Origin: Ensifer sesbaniae
GTDB lineage: Bacteria; Pseudomonadota; Alphaproteobacteria; Rhizobiales; Rhizobiaceae
Direction: 5' to 3'
DNA length: 64,000 nucleotides
Assembly (NCBI RefSeq): GCF_013283665.1
Contig: NZ_JABEKU010000002.1
Span: 1,486,863 to 1,550,862 of the forward strand
This document shows, piece after piece, positions 51,535 through 59,919 of the stretch; the stretch's first letter is position 1, and every line of letters begins with the position of its first letter. The notes under the pieces were generated by a model, which was not told the DNA's origin, searched no databases, and was given only the letters and a program-made list of their open reading frames with translations. The position numbers and the translations under genes are program-made.

Positions 51535-52314
51535 ATGGACACCAAGCAAGACCGAACCGTTTCGAACGATCAGCCCGACGATGCCGTCGACACTCAAGGG
51601 CAACCCTTGTCTTTGCATCAGCGTATCCTCGGGGACGTGGAAGGACGCATCCTCTCCGGCGAATGGCCGCCGGGCCATCGCATCCCATTCGAACACGAGC
51701 TGACGGAACAATATGATTGCTCGCGGATGACTGTGAATAAGGCGCTGACCGAACTGGTCAAGCGCGGCTTGATCGAGCGGCGTCGCAAGTCGGGCAGTTA
51801 CGTCACCTTTCCCCAGGTGCAGTCGGCGGTCATGGAAATCCACGACGTCAAGCTCGAGGTCCAATCGCTGGGTCTCGATTACAGTTTTCGACTGGACGAG
51901 CGAAAGATCCGCAAGGTGGAAGGCCGGGACGTCGAACGCCTGGATCTTCCGGCATCGGCGCGACTGCTGGAGGTAACGTGCCGGCACTTTGCTGGCGGTC
52001 GTCCTTTTTGTTTCGAAGAACGCCTGATCAGCCTTGCGGCGGTGCCGGAGGCGGAGGCGGAGTTGTTTCAGGCCGCAGCCCCCGGTTCATGGCTGCTTGG
52101 CAAGGTGCCGTGGAGCACGGCCGAACACCGCATTCGCGCCGTCGCGGCGAACAAAATGGCAGCGCAAGCGCTCGACATTTCGACCGGCACTGCCTGCCTG
52201 GTCATCGAGCGCCGCACCTGGAGCGGACGTGCGCCGGTCACGCATGTGCGGTTGACTTATCCTGGCGACCGCCACGAACTCGTTGCCCAGTTCGCGCCGA
52301 GCCAAATCGGATAG
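51535..52314 (+). CDS. GntR-family regulator of the HutC subfamily
   Basis: A 259-residue GntR/HutC protein. The winged helix is 'LSLHQRILGDVEGRILSGEWPPGHRIPFEHELTEQYDCSRMTVNKALTELVKRGLIERRRKSGSYV' (about 24-90). The UTRA effector domain covers the rest, with 'ACLVIERRTWSGRAPVTHVRLTYPGDRHELVAQF' near the end. This is the classical histidine-utilisation repressor sequence style, yet no hut genes are in the window. The ATG at 51535 is one of several possible starts (51517 and 51424 are upstream). Palindromes GTTGTCCGCGGACAAC on both sides and GTTGACAGCTGTCAAC in front invite the idea that one type is its operator, but that is not shown. Confidence 0.85.
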   Translation: MDTKQDRTVSNDQPDDAVDTQGQPLSLHQRILGDVEGRILSGEWPPGHRIPFEHELTEQYDCSRMTVNKALTELVKRGLIERRRKSGSYVTFPQVQSAVMEIHDVKLEVQSLGLDYSFRLDERKIRKVEGRDVERLDLPASARLLEVTCRHFAGGRPFCFEERLISLAAVPEAEAELFQAAAPGSWLLGKVPWSTAEHRIRAVAANKMAAQALDISTGTACLVIERRTWSGRAPVTHVRLTYPGDRHELVAQFAPSQIG

Positions 52315-52351
52315 CCGGCTAACGCTCTTCTATCCGGCTGGCGTCCCGCCA

Positions 52352-52367
52352 GTTGTCCGCGGACAAC
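52352..52367. promoter_or_regulatory. Second palindrome family, copy 2 (GTTGTCCGCGGACAAC)
   Basis: Same 16 bases as at 51046, located between the convergent HutC-type and cyclase genes. No promoter is expected in a convergent gap, which favours a structural or partition role over an operator role for this sequence. Confidence 0.7.
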
Positions 52368-52369
52368 CA

Positions 52370-53629
52370 CTATTCTCCGACCGCGCGCAGAACCGGTGCC
52401 GGGCCATTGCCGGAAAAGGCGAAGACCTCGATCGGTTCGCCAATCCCTCTGACCGGATAGGAACCCAGATGCTCCATGCTGGACGCGCAGCCTGCCAGTT
52501 CCACGAACGCCCGCGACAGAAGCACCGGCCGCTTTGTTTCCTTGGTCAGGCTCTCCAGCCGCGAGGCGATGTTGACGGCGGGGCCGATCACCGTGAAGTC
52601 CAGCCTGTGGCGCGAACCGATATTGCCGTACATGACATCCCCGACATGGACGCCGATCCCGTAGCCAAGGGGTTCACGGCCCTTTTCGAGGTTGTCCTTG
52701 TTGAGAAGGGCGATTGCTGCTTCCGCCTCACGGATTGCCTGCAGCAGATTTTCGGCGGCATTGGCATTGCTGAGCGGAAAGATTGCCAACAGGCCATCGC
52801 CCATGAATTTGAGGATCTCGCCCCCGTGCCGCTCGATCGGTTCCGACATCGCATCGAAATAGGCATTGAGCAGATCGATCACGTCGTCACGCGGCCACAG
52901 ATCGGAGAGTTTCGTGAAATTGCGCAAGTCGCAAATCAGGATCGCGGCGCCGACCGTGACACCGCTACCGCGCGTCGTGGCGCCGGCGAGAATCTGCTCG
53001 CTGGCATGCGGGCCGACATAGGTTTCGAGCAGCGTGCGCACGAACCGGTTCTTCAGCCGGATTTCGCTGACCAGCGCCAAGGCGGGCAGAAGATCCGAGA
53101 GAAAAGCGACGTGCTCATCCTCGAAGCCGCCCTTTCGGTCGGTGGTGAAGGTCACAACGTGGCGTTTGCCGAGCGTGTGTTCGAGCGGCCAGGCAATATA
53201 TTCCGTCAGCCCTTCGGCCTTCAGGTCGACATAAAGCGAGTTCTGAGCGTGCTCTTCCGGCAGGGCTTGAAGGTTCGTGCGAACCTCGGCGCCGCCGTTG
53301 TTGATCACATAGAGCGGACTGTTGAGATAGAGCGCGGTGTTTTGGGTCCCATAGTCGTAGAGGTCGATCTCAGCCTCCGCCAGGCCCTTGCGCCAAAGAA
53401 TGCGGGCACCGAGCCACTGCGGATGATTGATCCGGAAATGCAGGGTCGCTCGCGCAACCGGGACACCTGCCGCCTGGAGCCGCTCGCACATTTCAACGAG
53501 GATGTTGTCGATAAACCGTTCGTTGCGCGTTTCGATGATCAGCCAGTCGAGCACGCTTCGGCGTCGAGTCGGCCAGTTTCCGTCCTCAAGCGAAGGGGAG
53601 GGAACCCGCGAAGACATCTGCATTGGCAA
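52370..53629 (-). CDS. Adenylate/guanylate cyclase domain protein
   Basis: A 419-residue soluble protein. The first 210 residues form an unassigned sensor-like part ('SVLDWLIIETRNERFIDNILVEMCERLQAAGVPVARATLHFRINHPQW', 'YIAWPLEHTLGKRHVVTFTTDRKGGF'). Residues 230-415 are a class III nucleotide cyclase: 'AAILICDLRNFTKLSDLW' with a metal aspartate, 'HGGEILKFMGDGLLAIF' with the second aspartate, and 'YGIGVHVGDVMYGNIGSRHRLDFTVIGPAVNIASRLE' with the substrate and transition-state residues. The 'DFTVIG' variant points to adenylate cyclase. It would make cAMP; rhizobia carry many such genes. It is convergent with the HutC-type gene, with a palindrome between. Confidence 0.9.
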   Translation of the reverse strand: MPMQMSSRVPSPSLEDGNWPTRRRSVLDWLIIETRNERFIDNILVEMCERLQAAGVPVARATLHFRINHPQWLGARILWRKGLAEAEIDLYDYGTQNTALYLNSPLYVINNGGAEVRTNLQALPEEHAQNSLYVDLKAEGLTEYIAWPLEHTLGKRHVVTFTTDRKGGFEDEHVAFLSDLLPALALVSEIRLKNRFVRTLLETYVGPHASEQILAGATTRGSGVTVGAAILICDLRNFTKLSDLWPRDDVIDLLNAYFDAMSEPIERHGGEILKFMGDGLLAIFPLSNANAAENLLQAIREAEAAIALLNKDNLEKGREPLGYGIGVHVGDVMYGNIGSRHRLDFTVIGPAVNIASRLESLTKETKRPVLLSRAFVELAGCASSMEHLGSYPVRGIGEPIEVFAFSGNGPAPVLRAVGE

Positions 53630-53868
53630 TTCTCCATTCTGGTCGAACGCTCAGCCGCTCTTCCGGCGAACGTTTGCGATGTATCGCTGCAAATGTGGAG
53701 CATCAGTGGCGCCTTGATAAGGGGGAGGCGGAAAGCTTTTGAGGAGAGGCGATTGCTACCGCATGCTTCCTTTGAGCGTCGCTGATTAAAGAAGAAAGGC
53801 ATGCTGCAATTCAAAGCTCTACGGCGACCTTTGTGCGTGTGATGGACGCGCGGCGCGTAGGGCCGTCA

Positions 53869-55338
53869 TCACACGGATGCCGGTGCCGATTGCTGCACCG
53901 GGCGGCCTCCGTCGAGAAGCGGCAGTTGCAGCCGTACGCGGGCGCCCCGCCACGGGCCGGCAAGAATATCGATGCGGCCACCATGCAGGCGGGCGATCTC
54001 CCGTGCCAGATTGAGCCCCAGGCCGGCACCGGTGGACCGTGGACGCAAGCGATAGAAAGGTTCGAAAACGCGTTCGCGCTCCTCGACAGGAATCCCAGGC
54101 CCCTCGTCCTGGATTTCAAGGCCGCCCTCGGCATTGACCAGCACGGTGATCGTACCGGTGCCGCCGCCATGTTCGATGGCGTTGCGCAGGAGATTGGTGA
54201 CAGCCTGTTCGATCTGGCGTGGCCGGGCGCTGACCCGCGCCGTCGGCACCTCGGTTTCGAACGCCAGTTCATAGCCGGCTTCGAACGCTAGAGGCGCGAA
54301 GTCTGCAGCGATGGTTCTTGCGAGTGCAACGAGGTCCACCACCTCGAGCGCGCCACCGGCATGCTCGAGCACCTGTCGGTCGAGGAGCTGTTGGGCGAGG
54401 TGGGACAGACGTTCGATATCCAGCCGCAGACGGGTGCTTTCCGGAGCCTCCTGGAGAAGTTCGGCTCGGGTCCTGAGAATCGCAATCGGGGTGCGCAATT
54501 CGTGTGCCGCATCGGTGAGGAAACGGTTGCGCTGCTCGTATCCCTCGCCCAGCCGTGCCAGTGCCTTGTTGAAGGCGTGCACCAAAGGTGCGATCTCGGT
54601 CGGTACCTGTTCGGTCTCAAGCTGGACCGCTCGATTGTCGATGTCGATGCGGCCGGCCTGATCAGCCGTCAGTATGAGGCTCGCCAAGGAACGCCGAACG
54701 ACCGCCGGCGCCGTGACCAGCGTGGTCACGCCCATGACCAGAACGATCGGCAGCAGAAAGCACAGAATAAGCAGTGCGATCATCGGAACGACCTCGGTCC
54801 AGGTCGTCGTGCCGTCGAGGTCGCGCGCCATGTCGACATCGATGCTGATCTGCACGTCCAGCGGTCCATTGTCGCGTCGCGAGGAAACGGTCGAGGCGAT
54901 GATCTGGACGCGGCCGGCGTCGGTGTCGGCGTTGTGGAGGACCGCGTCCGGCAGCGTTCCGCCCTCATCGAAAAGCAGCTTCGCGCCCTCCACGCGTCGC
55001 AGCAGGTCGCCACCGCTTTCGTCATAGGGAGGAGGAACGTTTCCCTGTCGCAGAACCTGACCGGCATCGTCGCGGATGATGAACCATAGATTGGGGTGGG
55101 ACTGCCGCAGCTGACGAAGGTCTTCGGTCTCACGGACGATCAAGGCGCCGCTCGCATCGCGCCCGACCGCGCGCTCGAGAACATCCACCGCCGCTTCGTT
55201 GTCGACGAGAAGGCGCGGCTGGGCGATGAACATGGCCAGAAAAAGCAGTCCGATAAAGACAAACAAAGTCGCGGCCTGCAGCAGGATGAGGCGGCGCACG
55301 AGCACCCATTGCAGCGAGCGGGGCCGAGCCTTGGTCAT
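53869..55338 (-). CDS. Membrane sensor histidine kinase
   Basis: A 489-residue two-component sensor. Transmembrane segments at about 18-39 and 185-208 flank a periplasmic sensor of about 145 residues. A HAMP-like linker follows. The DHp domain has H279 in 'RFLTDAAHELRTPIAILRTRAELL'. The ATPase domain has N-box 'QAVTNLLRNAIEHGG', G1 'DEGPGIPVEERERVFEPFYR' and G2 'GAGLGLNLAREIA'. All catalytic motifs are intact. Its ATG overlaps the end of the response-regulator gene by 4 bases, so regulator and sensor are co-expressed. The signal is unknown. Confidence 0.93.
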   Translation of the reverse strand: MTKARPRSLQWVLVRRLILLQAATLFVFIGLLFLAMFIAQPRLLVDNEAAVDVLERAVGRDASGALIVRETEDLRQLRQSHPNLWFIIRDDAGQVLRQGNVPPPYDESGGDLLRRVEGAKLLFDEGGTLPDAVLHNADTDAGRVQIIASTVSSRRDNGPLDVQISIDVDMARDLDGTTTWTEVVPMIALLILCFLLPIVLVMGVTTLVTAPAVVRRSLASLILTADQAGRIDIDNRAVQLETEQVPTEIAPLVHAFNKALARLGEGYEQRNRFLTDAAHELRTPIAILRTRAELLQEAPESTRLRLDIERLSHLAQQLLDRQVLEHAGGALEVVDLVALARTIAADFAPLAFEAGYELAFETEVPTARVSARPRQIEQAVTNLLRNAIEHGGGTGTITVLVNAEGGLEIQDEGPGIPVEERERVFEPFYRLRPRSTGAGLGLNLAREIARLHGGRIDILAGPWRGARVRLQLPLLDGGRPVQQSAPASV

Positions 55339-56009
55339 GTCGTTGCGCGCAAGAGATAGCCGAGGTTGCGGATGGCTCTGATCTCGACCCCGGCACCGAC
55401 ATCATCGAGCTTTCGGCGCAGGCGCGACAGATGCGAATCGAGCGCATTGGATCCGATCTCGTCTTCCATGGCGTAGACCGATTCTTCGAGCGTCGCCCTG
55501 AGCACCGTGCGACCCGGCCGACGCATCAAGGCCTCGAGCGCAAGGCGCTCTCTGCGCAAGAGATCGAGCGGCTTGTCGTCGACGGCCGCTTCGCGGTGGT
55601 GGAAGTCGTAGATCAGGCGTCCAACCTTGGTTTGCTCAGCATTCAGTGAGACCGGGCGGCGGGCGAGCGCCCGCAAGCGCGCCATGAGTTCTTCAACGGC
55701 AAATGGCTTGGAAAGATAGTCGTCGGCGCCGGCATCGAGCCCGGCGACCCGATCGTTGATCGACCCCAATGCGGTCAGCATCAATATGGGCGCCGCTACC
55801 CCGAGGCTGCGCAGTTTCGGAATGAGGTCAAGCCCCTCGCCATCCGGCAACCGGCGATCGAGCACGACAACGTCATAAGGCCAGAGCTCGGCGACGGCTT
55901 CGGCATCGGCCAGCGTCGAGACGTGATCGACGATCACCTGACGCCGCTCCAGCGCCGCCTTCAGGGCCGAGGCCATTTCCGGCTCGTCTTCCAGCAGCAG
56001 GATGCGCAT
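55335..56009 (-). CDS. OmpR/PhoB-family response regulator
   Basis: A 224-residue response regulator of normal length. The receiver (1-115) has acidic residues E7-D8, phospho-acceptor D51 in 'YDVVVLDRRLPDGEGL', the Thr/Ala 'PILMLTALG' and Lys 'DYLSKPFAVEEL'. The winged-helix output (about 130-222) has 'LDLLRRERLALEALMRRPGRTVLRATLEESVYAMEDEIGSNALDSHLSRLRRKLDDVGAGVEIRAIRNLGYLL'. It is the first gene of the pair with the sensor kinase; they overlap by 4 bases. Targets are unknown. Confidence 0.95.
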   Translation of the reverse strand: MRILLLEDEPEMASALKAALERRQVIVDHVSTLADAEAVAELWPYDVVVLDRRLPDGEGLDLIPKLRSLGVAAPILMLTALGSINDRVAGLDAGADDYLSKPFAVEELMARLRALARRPVSLNAEQTKVGRLIYDFHHREAAVDDKPLDLLRRERLALEALMRRPGRTVLRATLEESVYAMEDEIGSNALDSHLSRLRRKLDDVGAGVEIRAIRNLGYLLRATT

Positions 56010-56120
56010 GCAATTTCTCCCGATTACAGGTATTCCTGAGCAGACAAATCAATAAAAACATGCATAAATTCAAATAGTTACAGCTAGTCCCGTGCAGCTT
56101 GCCGAAAGGGGCCGAAGCCG

Positions 56121-56498
56121 TCACTCGCATTCCAGCTTCGGCTGGCGGAAATTGGTAATGTACCAACGGCCCTGCTGCATCCGGGCATAGAACGTGTAGA
56201 AGCATTCCTGTTCCTCGACATAGCCCGGCGTCGTGTACTCCTCGTAGCGCATTCCACGCCGGGTGTCTCTGATTTCACCGCTCGACGTGCCGGAGACGAC
56301 ATTCGTCGAGATCTTGCGCCACTGATAGGCTCGCTCGTTCCAGCCGAGATTGAGAATGTTCGTCGGCGGGCCGTAGTCGATGATGACGGATTCGACCGGC
56401 TGGCCGATGTAGGTTTTCATCGTGTCGGAAGCGCAACCGGCCAGGAAAATGGCGGCGGCGAGGCATGCGAGGGCGCGACGCCCATTGGCGAAGAACAT
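56121..56498 (-). CDS. Small lipoprotein of unknown function
   Basis: A 125-residue protein with a lipoprotein signal: 'MFFANGRRALACLAAAIFLAGCAS', lipobox 'LAGC' with the acylated cysteine near residue 22. The mature part begins 'SDTMKTYIGQPVESVIIDYGPPTNILNLGWNERAYQWRK', a pattern seen in small SmpA-like or unknown outer-membrane lipoproteins of rhizobia. The ATG at 56498 gives a proper signal; the earlier start at 56546 would place 16 residues in front. It stands alone between the regulator gene and a 293-base gap. Confidence 0.82.
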   Translation of the reverse strand: MFFANGRRALACLAAAIFLAGCASDTMKTYIGQPVESVIIDYGPPTNILNLGWNERAYQWRKISTNVVSGTSSGEIRDTRRGMRYEEYTTPGYVEEQECFYTFYARMQQGRWYITNFRQPKLECE

Positions 56499-56791
56499 GA
56501 CGGATCCCGGTTTACCCGTGGCATCAGGCGCCACCCGGACGCACAAGGCCTGCGGTCGTTCATTGACTTGCCGCTGCCTCTGATCGGTCGCGAGTCCGCA
56601 GTGGTGCAGCGAGAGACCGGGTGCTAAGGCCGCAAGATTACAGGGACATTGCGTGGCTTGGCGGGGCCATCGAAGTTCGCCGCCAGGAGAGCGGTGCCAT
56701 ATTCGGCTCTGCGAGACGAAAATCGCTGAGACATTGAGCTAATCGACGCCTTGGATCGTGCGGCTATGGACCGTAAGCCGGTAGGCCGCTG

Positions 56792-57103
56792 TCAGGCGGC
56801 GCGGTCCGCTTCGTTCGGCGTGGCACTCTCTTTCGCATCCGTCGCGTAGACGAGACCGGGCAACACGATCCATTCGCCGGAGCGAAGGGCCAGCACGTCG
56901 AAACCGCCGCCAGGCAGACGCGGCGCAACGCCGACGAAACGGTAGCGTAGGCCGTCGCGATCGCTCACGGCTTCGCGGATGGGGCGGCCGGCGAGGTAAC
57001 CGATGACGGCGCCTTCGAACGCGACATCTGCCAGGACGAAGTATTCCGTCGGCAAGCGTCGGTTCGCCTTGGAGGTGAGTTTGAACCCATCCCTGAATTT
57101 CAT
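56792..57103 (-). CDS. Hypothetical protein, second gene of an ATGA-coupled pair
   Basis: A 103-residue protein with predicted strands ('TEYFVLADVAFEGAVIGYLAGRPI', 'LRYRFVGVAP', 'GGFDVLALRSGEWIVLPGLVYA') and no signal or membrane segment. I recognise no family. The ATG at 57103 overlaps the TGA of the upstream frame as ATGA, a classic coupling that supports this start over the longer proline-rich frame from 57214. The 293 bases between it and the lipoprotein gene hold nothing I can name. Confidence 0.6.
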   Translation of the reverse strand: MKFRDGFKLTSKANRRLPTEYFVLADVAFEGAVIGYLAGRPIREAVSDRDGLRYRFVGVAPRLPGGGFDVLALRSGEWIVLPGLVYATDAKESATPNEADRAA

Positions 57104-57546
57104 TGTCTTGCTCGTTGTGAGGCGCCTCGCGAGACCGGGGGGAGAGGCCGGTGGTGGCGGAGGCTGCGCTCTCTTCTGCTTTCGCGGCCCGGCGCTACGA
57201 CGGATACCCGCCAACCAAAACCAGGCCGATTTCTGTAAAGGTGGAACGTGGCGAGGGCTCCGATGGTTCCGGGCGGCACGGCGCGTCTGAAGCCATCGAA
57301 AAGCGGCGCCATGAAGGCGAAGCCATCCATGACACTATGCGGCATTTGCTCGCGATCTCCTGTTAGCGCGAACGCAGGTAGGAAATCGTTTGGGGAGATC
57401 GGCCAGGCGAATAAGGGAAACATAAGGGCTGGTGCACCGGACGACGCTTGGGGCTGCAAGATCGCTGGCATTGCTGAGGGCGCGCCTTGGGCCAACCGCG
57501 TCAGAAAAAATTCTGTTCCCACCGTTGGATCGTTTCCCTCGGCCAT
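57100..57546 (-). CDS. Hypothetical protein, first gene of an ATGA-coupled pair
   Basis: A frame of 148 residues starting 'MAEGNDPTVGTEFFLTRLAQGAPSAMPAILQPQ'. The middle 'PLFAWPISPNDFLPAFALTGDREQMPHSVMDGFAFMAPLFDGF' has balanced composition; the last 40 residues are arginine-rich and less protein-like. The overlap of its TGA with the ATG of the next gene supports translation, but no good ribosome-binding site is seen and no family is recognised. A strong hairpin lies 60 bases upstream of its start. Confidence 0.42.
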   Translation of the reverse strand: MAEGNDPTVGTEFFLTRLAQGAPSAMPAILQPQASSGAPALMFPLFAWPISPNDFLPAFALTGDREQMPHSVMDGFAFMAPLFDGFRRAVPPGTIGALATFHLYRNRPGFGWRVSVVAPGRESRRERSLRHHRPLPPVSRGASQRARQ

Positions 57547-57607
57547 ATTCTCGACACCGAGATTGTTGACCTCTCCGGCAGGCTGGGGCCACCCGGCGTT
57601 CACCGAG

Positions 57608-57651
57608 CGCCCGCTCCCGCTTCCTATCGGGGAAGCGGGAGCGGGCGTTTT
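57608..57651 (+). terminator. Strong 17-bp hairpin with TTTT tail in a divergent gap
   Basis: A perfect 17-bp GC-rich stem (57608-57624 with 57631-57647, loop TATCGG) is followed by TTTT reading rightward. It lies between the start of a minus-strand gene and the start of the plus-strand hydrolase-like gene 23 bases on, where no terminator is expected. It may be a leader attenuator for the hydrolase-like gene or a relic of a lost upstream gene. Confidence 0.6.
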
Positions 57652-57674
57652 GCGCCTATTGAAAGATCATCCAC

Positions 57675-58823
57675 TTGTCATTCGACAGACCCTCCGGGCA
57701 CGTCACGAAACGAATTGTGCTGCACTTTCCAGGCTTTGAGCCCTTGGACGCCGTCAAACATCAAGCGCGCTACAAGCGATCGGCGGTGAAGACTGCCACC
57801 CTTCACGATTTCGAGGTCCAGGTGGGACCGGTGCAGATCGAAGGGCCGAGCCGCTACTTCGACGTGGACAGTCAAGGCGCCGATTGGCGAACGATGAGCC
57901 GCGTCTACGTCTTCGATCACGACGAAATCGTCAAAAGCCTGAACGGCCGGCCGACGCTGCACAGAATGGTTTCGGGGTATTTGAGTGCTGCGCGGATCGT
58001 CTGGGAAGGTGGCGCCTTGTCCTACTTCAAACATGCGTGGCGCTTCGGTCTGTTCTTCCTCTTTCCATTCCTGCTGGTGGCAATCGGCCTCGCTCTGAGC
58101 GTGCTGATCGGCACCGCGCCCTACTGGCTCGGACTTGACACATCGCATCTGATCTTAAGCGCAATCGTCGCATATGTGGTCTTCTCCCGGCTCCTTCTTC
58201 CCTGGTCGGACAGATGGCACACGCTGCACCTTTTTTCCGATTGGGAACTGGCGGTCGCTGTCGCCAGTCTGGAGAAACCCTATTTCAAGCAATGGGTTGA
58301 AGATAGCTTGGCGTCCGTACGGGCTGCTCTTGCCGAGCCCGCCGACGAATATGTCATCAGCTCCCACAGCATGGGCTCCAGCATCGCCACCCAGGTGATC
58401 GGCATTTTGGTGGAACGAGAGCCCAGCCTGTTTGCGGGAAAACGCATCACCTTCGTCACCCTAGGCGGCGCGATTCTGCAATGTGCGCTGCTTCGCTCGG
58501 CCGAGGTCTTGCGGGCACGCGTCGGCGCCATCGCCCGTATGAAGGAGATCTTCTGGTTCGACGTTCAATGCCTGACCGATGCGATCAATTTTTACAGATG
58601 CCAGGTCGTGGCACTCGCCGGCCACCATGATGCACCCCAGCCGCCGATCGTCTTCATCCGGTTAAAGCACATGCTTTCACCGGAGCGCTATCGCAGGATC
58701 AAGCGCGATTTCCTTCGGGTTCACCGGCAATATGTGCTCGATGCCGACGTCCGAGCGCCCTTCGATTTCACGCTGATGACGGCCGGACCGCGCCCGGCCG
58801 CCTCGTTCGTCAATCCGAGCTGA
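57675..58823 (+). CDS. Membrane-anchored alpha/beta-hydrolase-like protein
   Basis: A 382-residue protein beginning at TTG (57675). Residues 12-20 ('KRIVLHFPGFEP') form a first strand and oxyanion-like region. Two hydrophobic segments (about 114-140 and 152-173) suggest membrane insertion. Residues 231-245 read 'YVISSHSMGSSIATQ', a nucleophile-elbow-like S-H-S-M-G placing the serine near 235. Later 'ITFVTLGGAILQCALL' and 'GHHDAPQPP' can supply the remaining triad. Lipase or esterase activity is plausible. No partner gene is adjacent in the same direction; the ABC operon is convergent. Confidence 0.72.
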   Translation: MSFDRPSGHVTKRIVLHFPGFEPLDAVKHQARYKRSAVKTATLHDFEVQVGPVQIEGPSRYFDVDSQGADWRTMSRVYVFDHDEIVKSLNGRPTLHRMVSGYLSAARIVWEGGALSYFKHAWRFGLFFLFPFLLVAIGLALSVLIGTAPYWLGLDTSHLILSAIVAYVVFSRLLLPWSDRWHTLHLFSDWELAVAVASLEKPYFKQWVEDSLASVRAALAEPADEYVISSHSMGSSIATQVIGILVEREPSLFAGKRITFVTLGGAILQCALLRSAEVLRARVGAIARMKEIFWFDVQCLTDAINFYRCQVVALAGHHDAPQPPIVFIRLKHMLSPERYRRIKRDFLRVHRQYVLDADVRAPFDFTLMTAGPRPAASFVNPS

Positions 58824-58833
58824 TAGAGACATC

Positions 58834-59916
58834 TCAGGATTTCAGCAGGGTGATGCCGCTTTCCCTGTCAAAGAGATGCAGCCCTTCGGGTTCGACCGCG
58901 AAAGCGACGGCGTCACCTGGCTTTGGGCAGGTGCTGGCCCTGACCAGCGCGCCGATTTCCTTGCCGGCAAAGAGGAAGGTCACCAGCGCGTCGTTGCCGT
59001 GAAATTCGACGAGATCGGCGATGCCCGAGATGAGATTGGGCCCTGTCTGCGCGATCGTCAGATCGGCCGGCCGGATGCCGAGCACCAGCGACTGGCCATG
59101 GCGCAGGCCGAATTTTCCATCCGAAATCGAGAAGCTGCCACCGGCGCTGCGCAGCAACCACCCGCCTTCGGTCCTCTCGGCGGTGACGTCGATGAAGTTC
59201 ATGTTCGGCGTACCGATGAAGCCGGCGACGAAAAGGGTGCGAGGCCGCTCGTAGATTTCGGCGGGCGTCCCGACCTGTTCGATCGCGCCGCCTTTCATCA
59301 GCACGATCCGGTCGGCAAGCGTCATCGCTTCCAGTTGGTCGTGCGTCACGTAGATCGTCGTGGTCTTCAGCTTCTGGTGCAGCCGCGCGATCTCGACGCG
59401 CATATGGTTGCGGAGCTTGGCATCGAGATTGGAAAGCGGCTCGTCGAAGAGGAAGACCCGCGGCGTCTTGATCATGGCACGAGCGATCGCCACCCGTTGC
59501 TGTTGACCGCCCGACAACTCGGTCGGCTTGCGCGCAAGATAGGGCTCGAGCCCCAGCGTTGCGGATACGGCGCGAATGCGCGTGTCGATCTCCGCCTTCG
59601 GCACCTTCATGCGTTTCAGCCCGAAGGCGATATTGTCGTAGATCGTCATATGCGGATAGAGCGCATAGTTCTGGAAGACCATGGCGACCCCGCGGTCGCG
59701 CGGCGGCAGGTCGTTGACCGTCCGACCGCCGATCGACACGGTGCCGCCGGAGATGTCCTCAAGGCCGGCGATCATGCGCAGCAACGTGGATTTGCCACAG
59801 CCGGAAGGCCCGAGGAACACGATGAATTCGTGATCGGCCACATCGAGGTTGAAGCCCTTGATGACGTCGACGGCACCGTATTGCTTGTCGACATTGGAGC
59901 AGACGATATGCGCCAT
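58834..59916 (-). CDS. Carbohydrate ABC transporter ATP-binding protein (UgpC/MalK family)
   Basis: A 360-residue ATPase. Walker A is 'GPSGCGKST' (36-44), the Q-loop is 'MVFQNYALYPHM', the signature is 'LSGGQQQRVAIARAM', and Walker B with catalytic glutamate is 'RVFLFDEPLSNLD', followed by the H-loop 'YVTHDQLEAMT'. The C-terminal TOBE regulatory domain (about 235-355) is typical for sugar importers. It is the last gene of an operon running right to left: binding protein, two permeases, dehydrogenase, ATPase. It starts 3 bases after the dehydrogenase ends. Substrate is probably a polyol or sugar. Confidence 0.96.
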   Translation of the reverse strand: MAHIVCSNVDKQYGAVDVIKGFNLDVADHEFIVFLGPSGCGKSTLLRMIAGLEDISGGTVSIGGRTVNDLPPRDRGVAMVFQNYALYPHMTIYDNIAFGLKRMKVPKAEIDTRIRAVSATLGLEPYLARKPTELSGGQQQRVAIARAMIKTPRVFLFDEPLSNLDAKLRNHMRVEIARLHQKLKTTTIYVTHDQLEAMTLADRIVLMKGGAIEQVGTPAEIYERPRTLFVAGFIGTPNMNFIDVTAERTEGGWLLRSAGGSFSISDGKFGLRHGQSLVLGIRPADLTIAQTGPNLISGIADLVEFHGNDALVTFLFAGKEIGALVRASTCPKPGDAVAFAVEPEGLHLFDRESGITLLKS

Positions 59917-59919
59917 GGC

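Noticed and set aside
51085-51987. Minus-strand frame of 300 codons opposite the HutC-type gene and its leader
   Set aside because: No protein-like motifs and it opposes a clear GntR gene.
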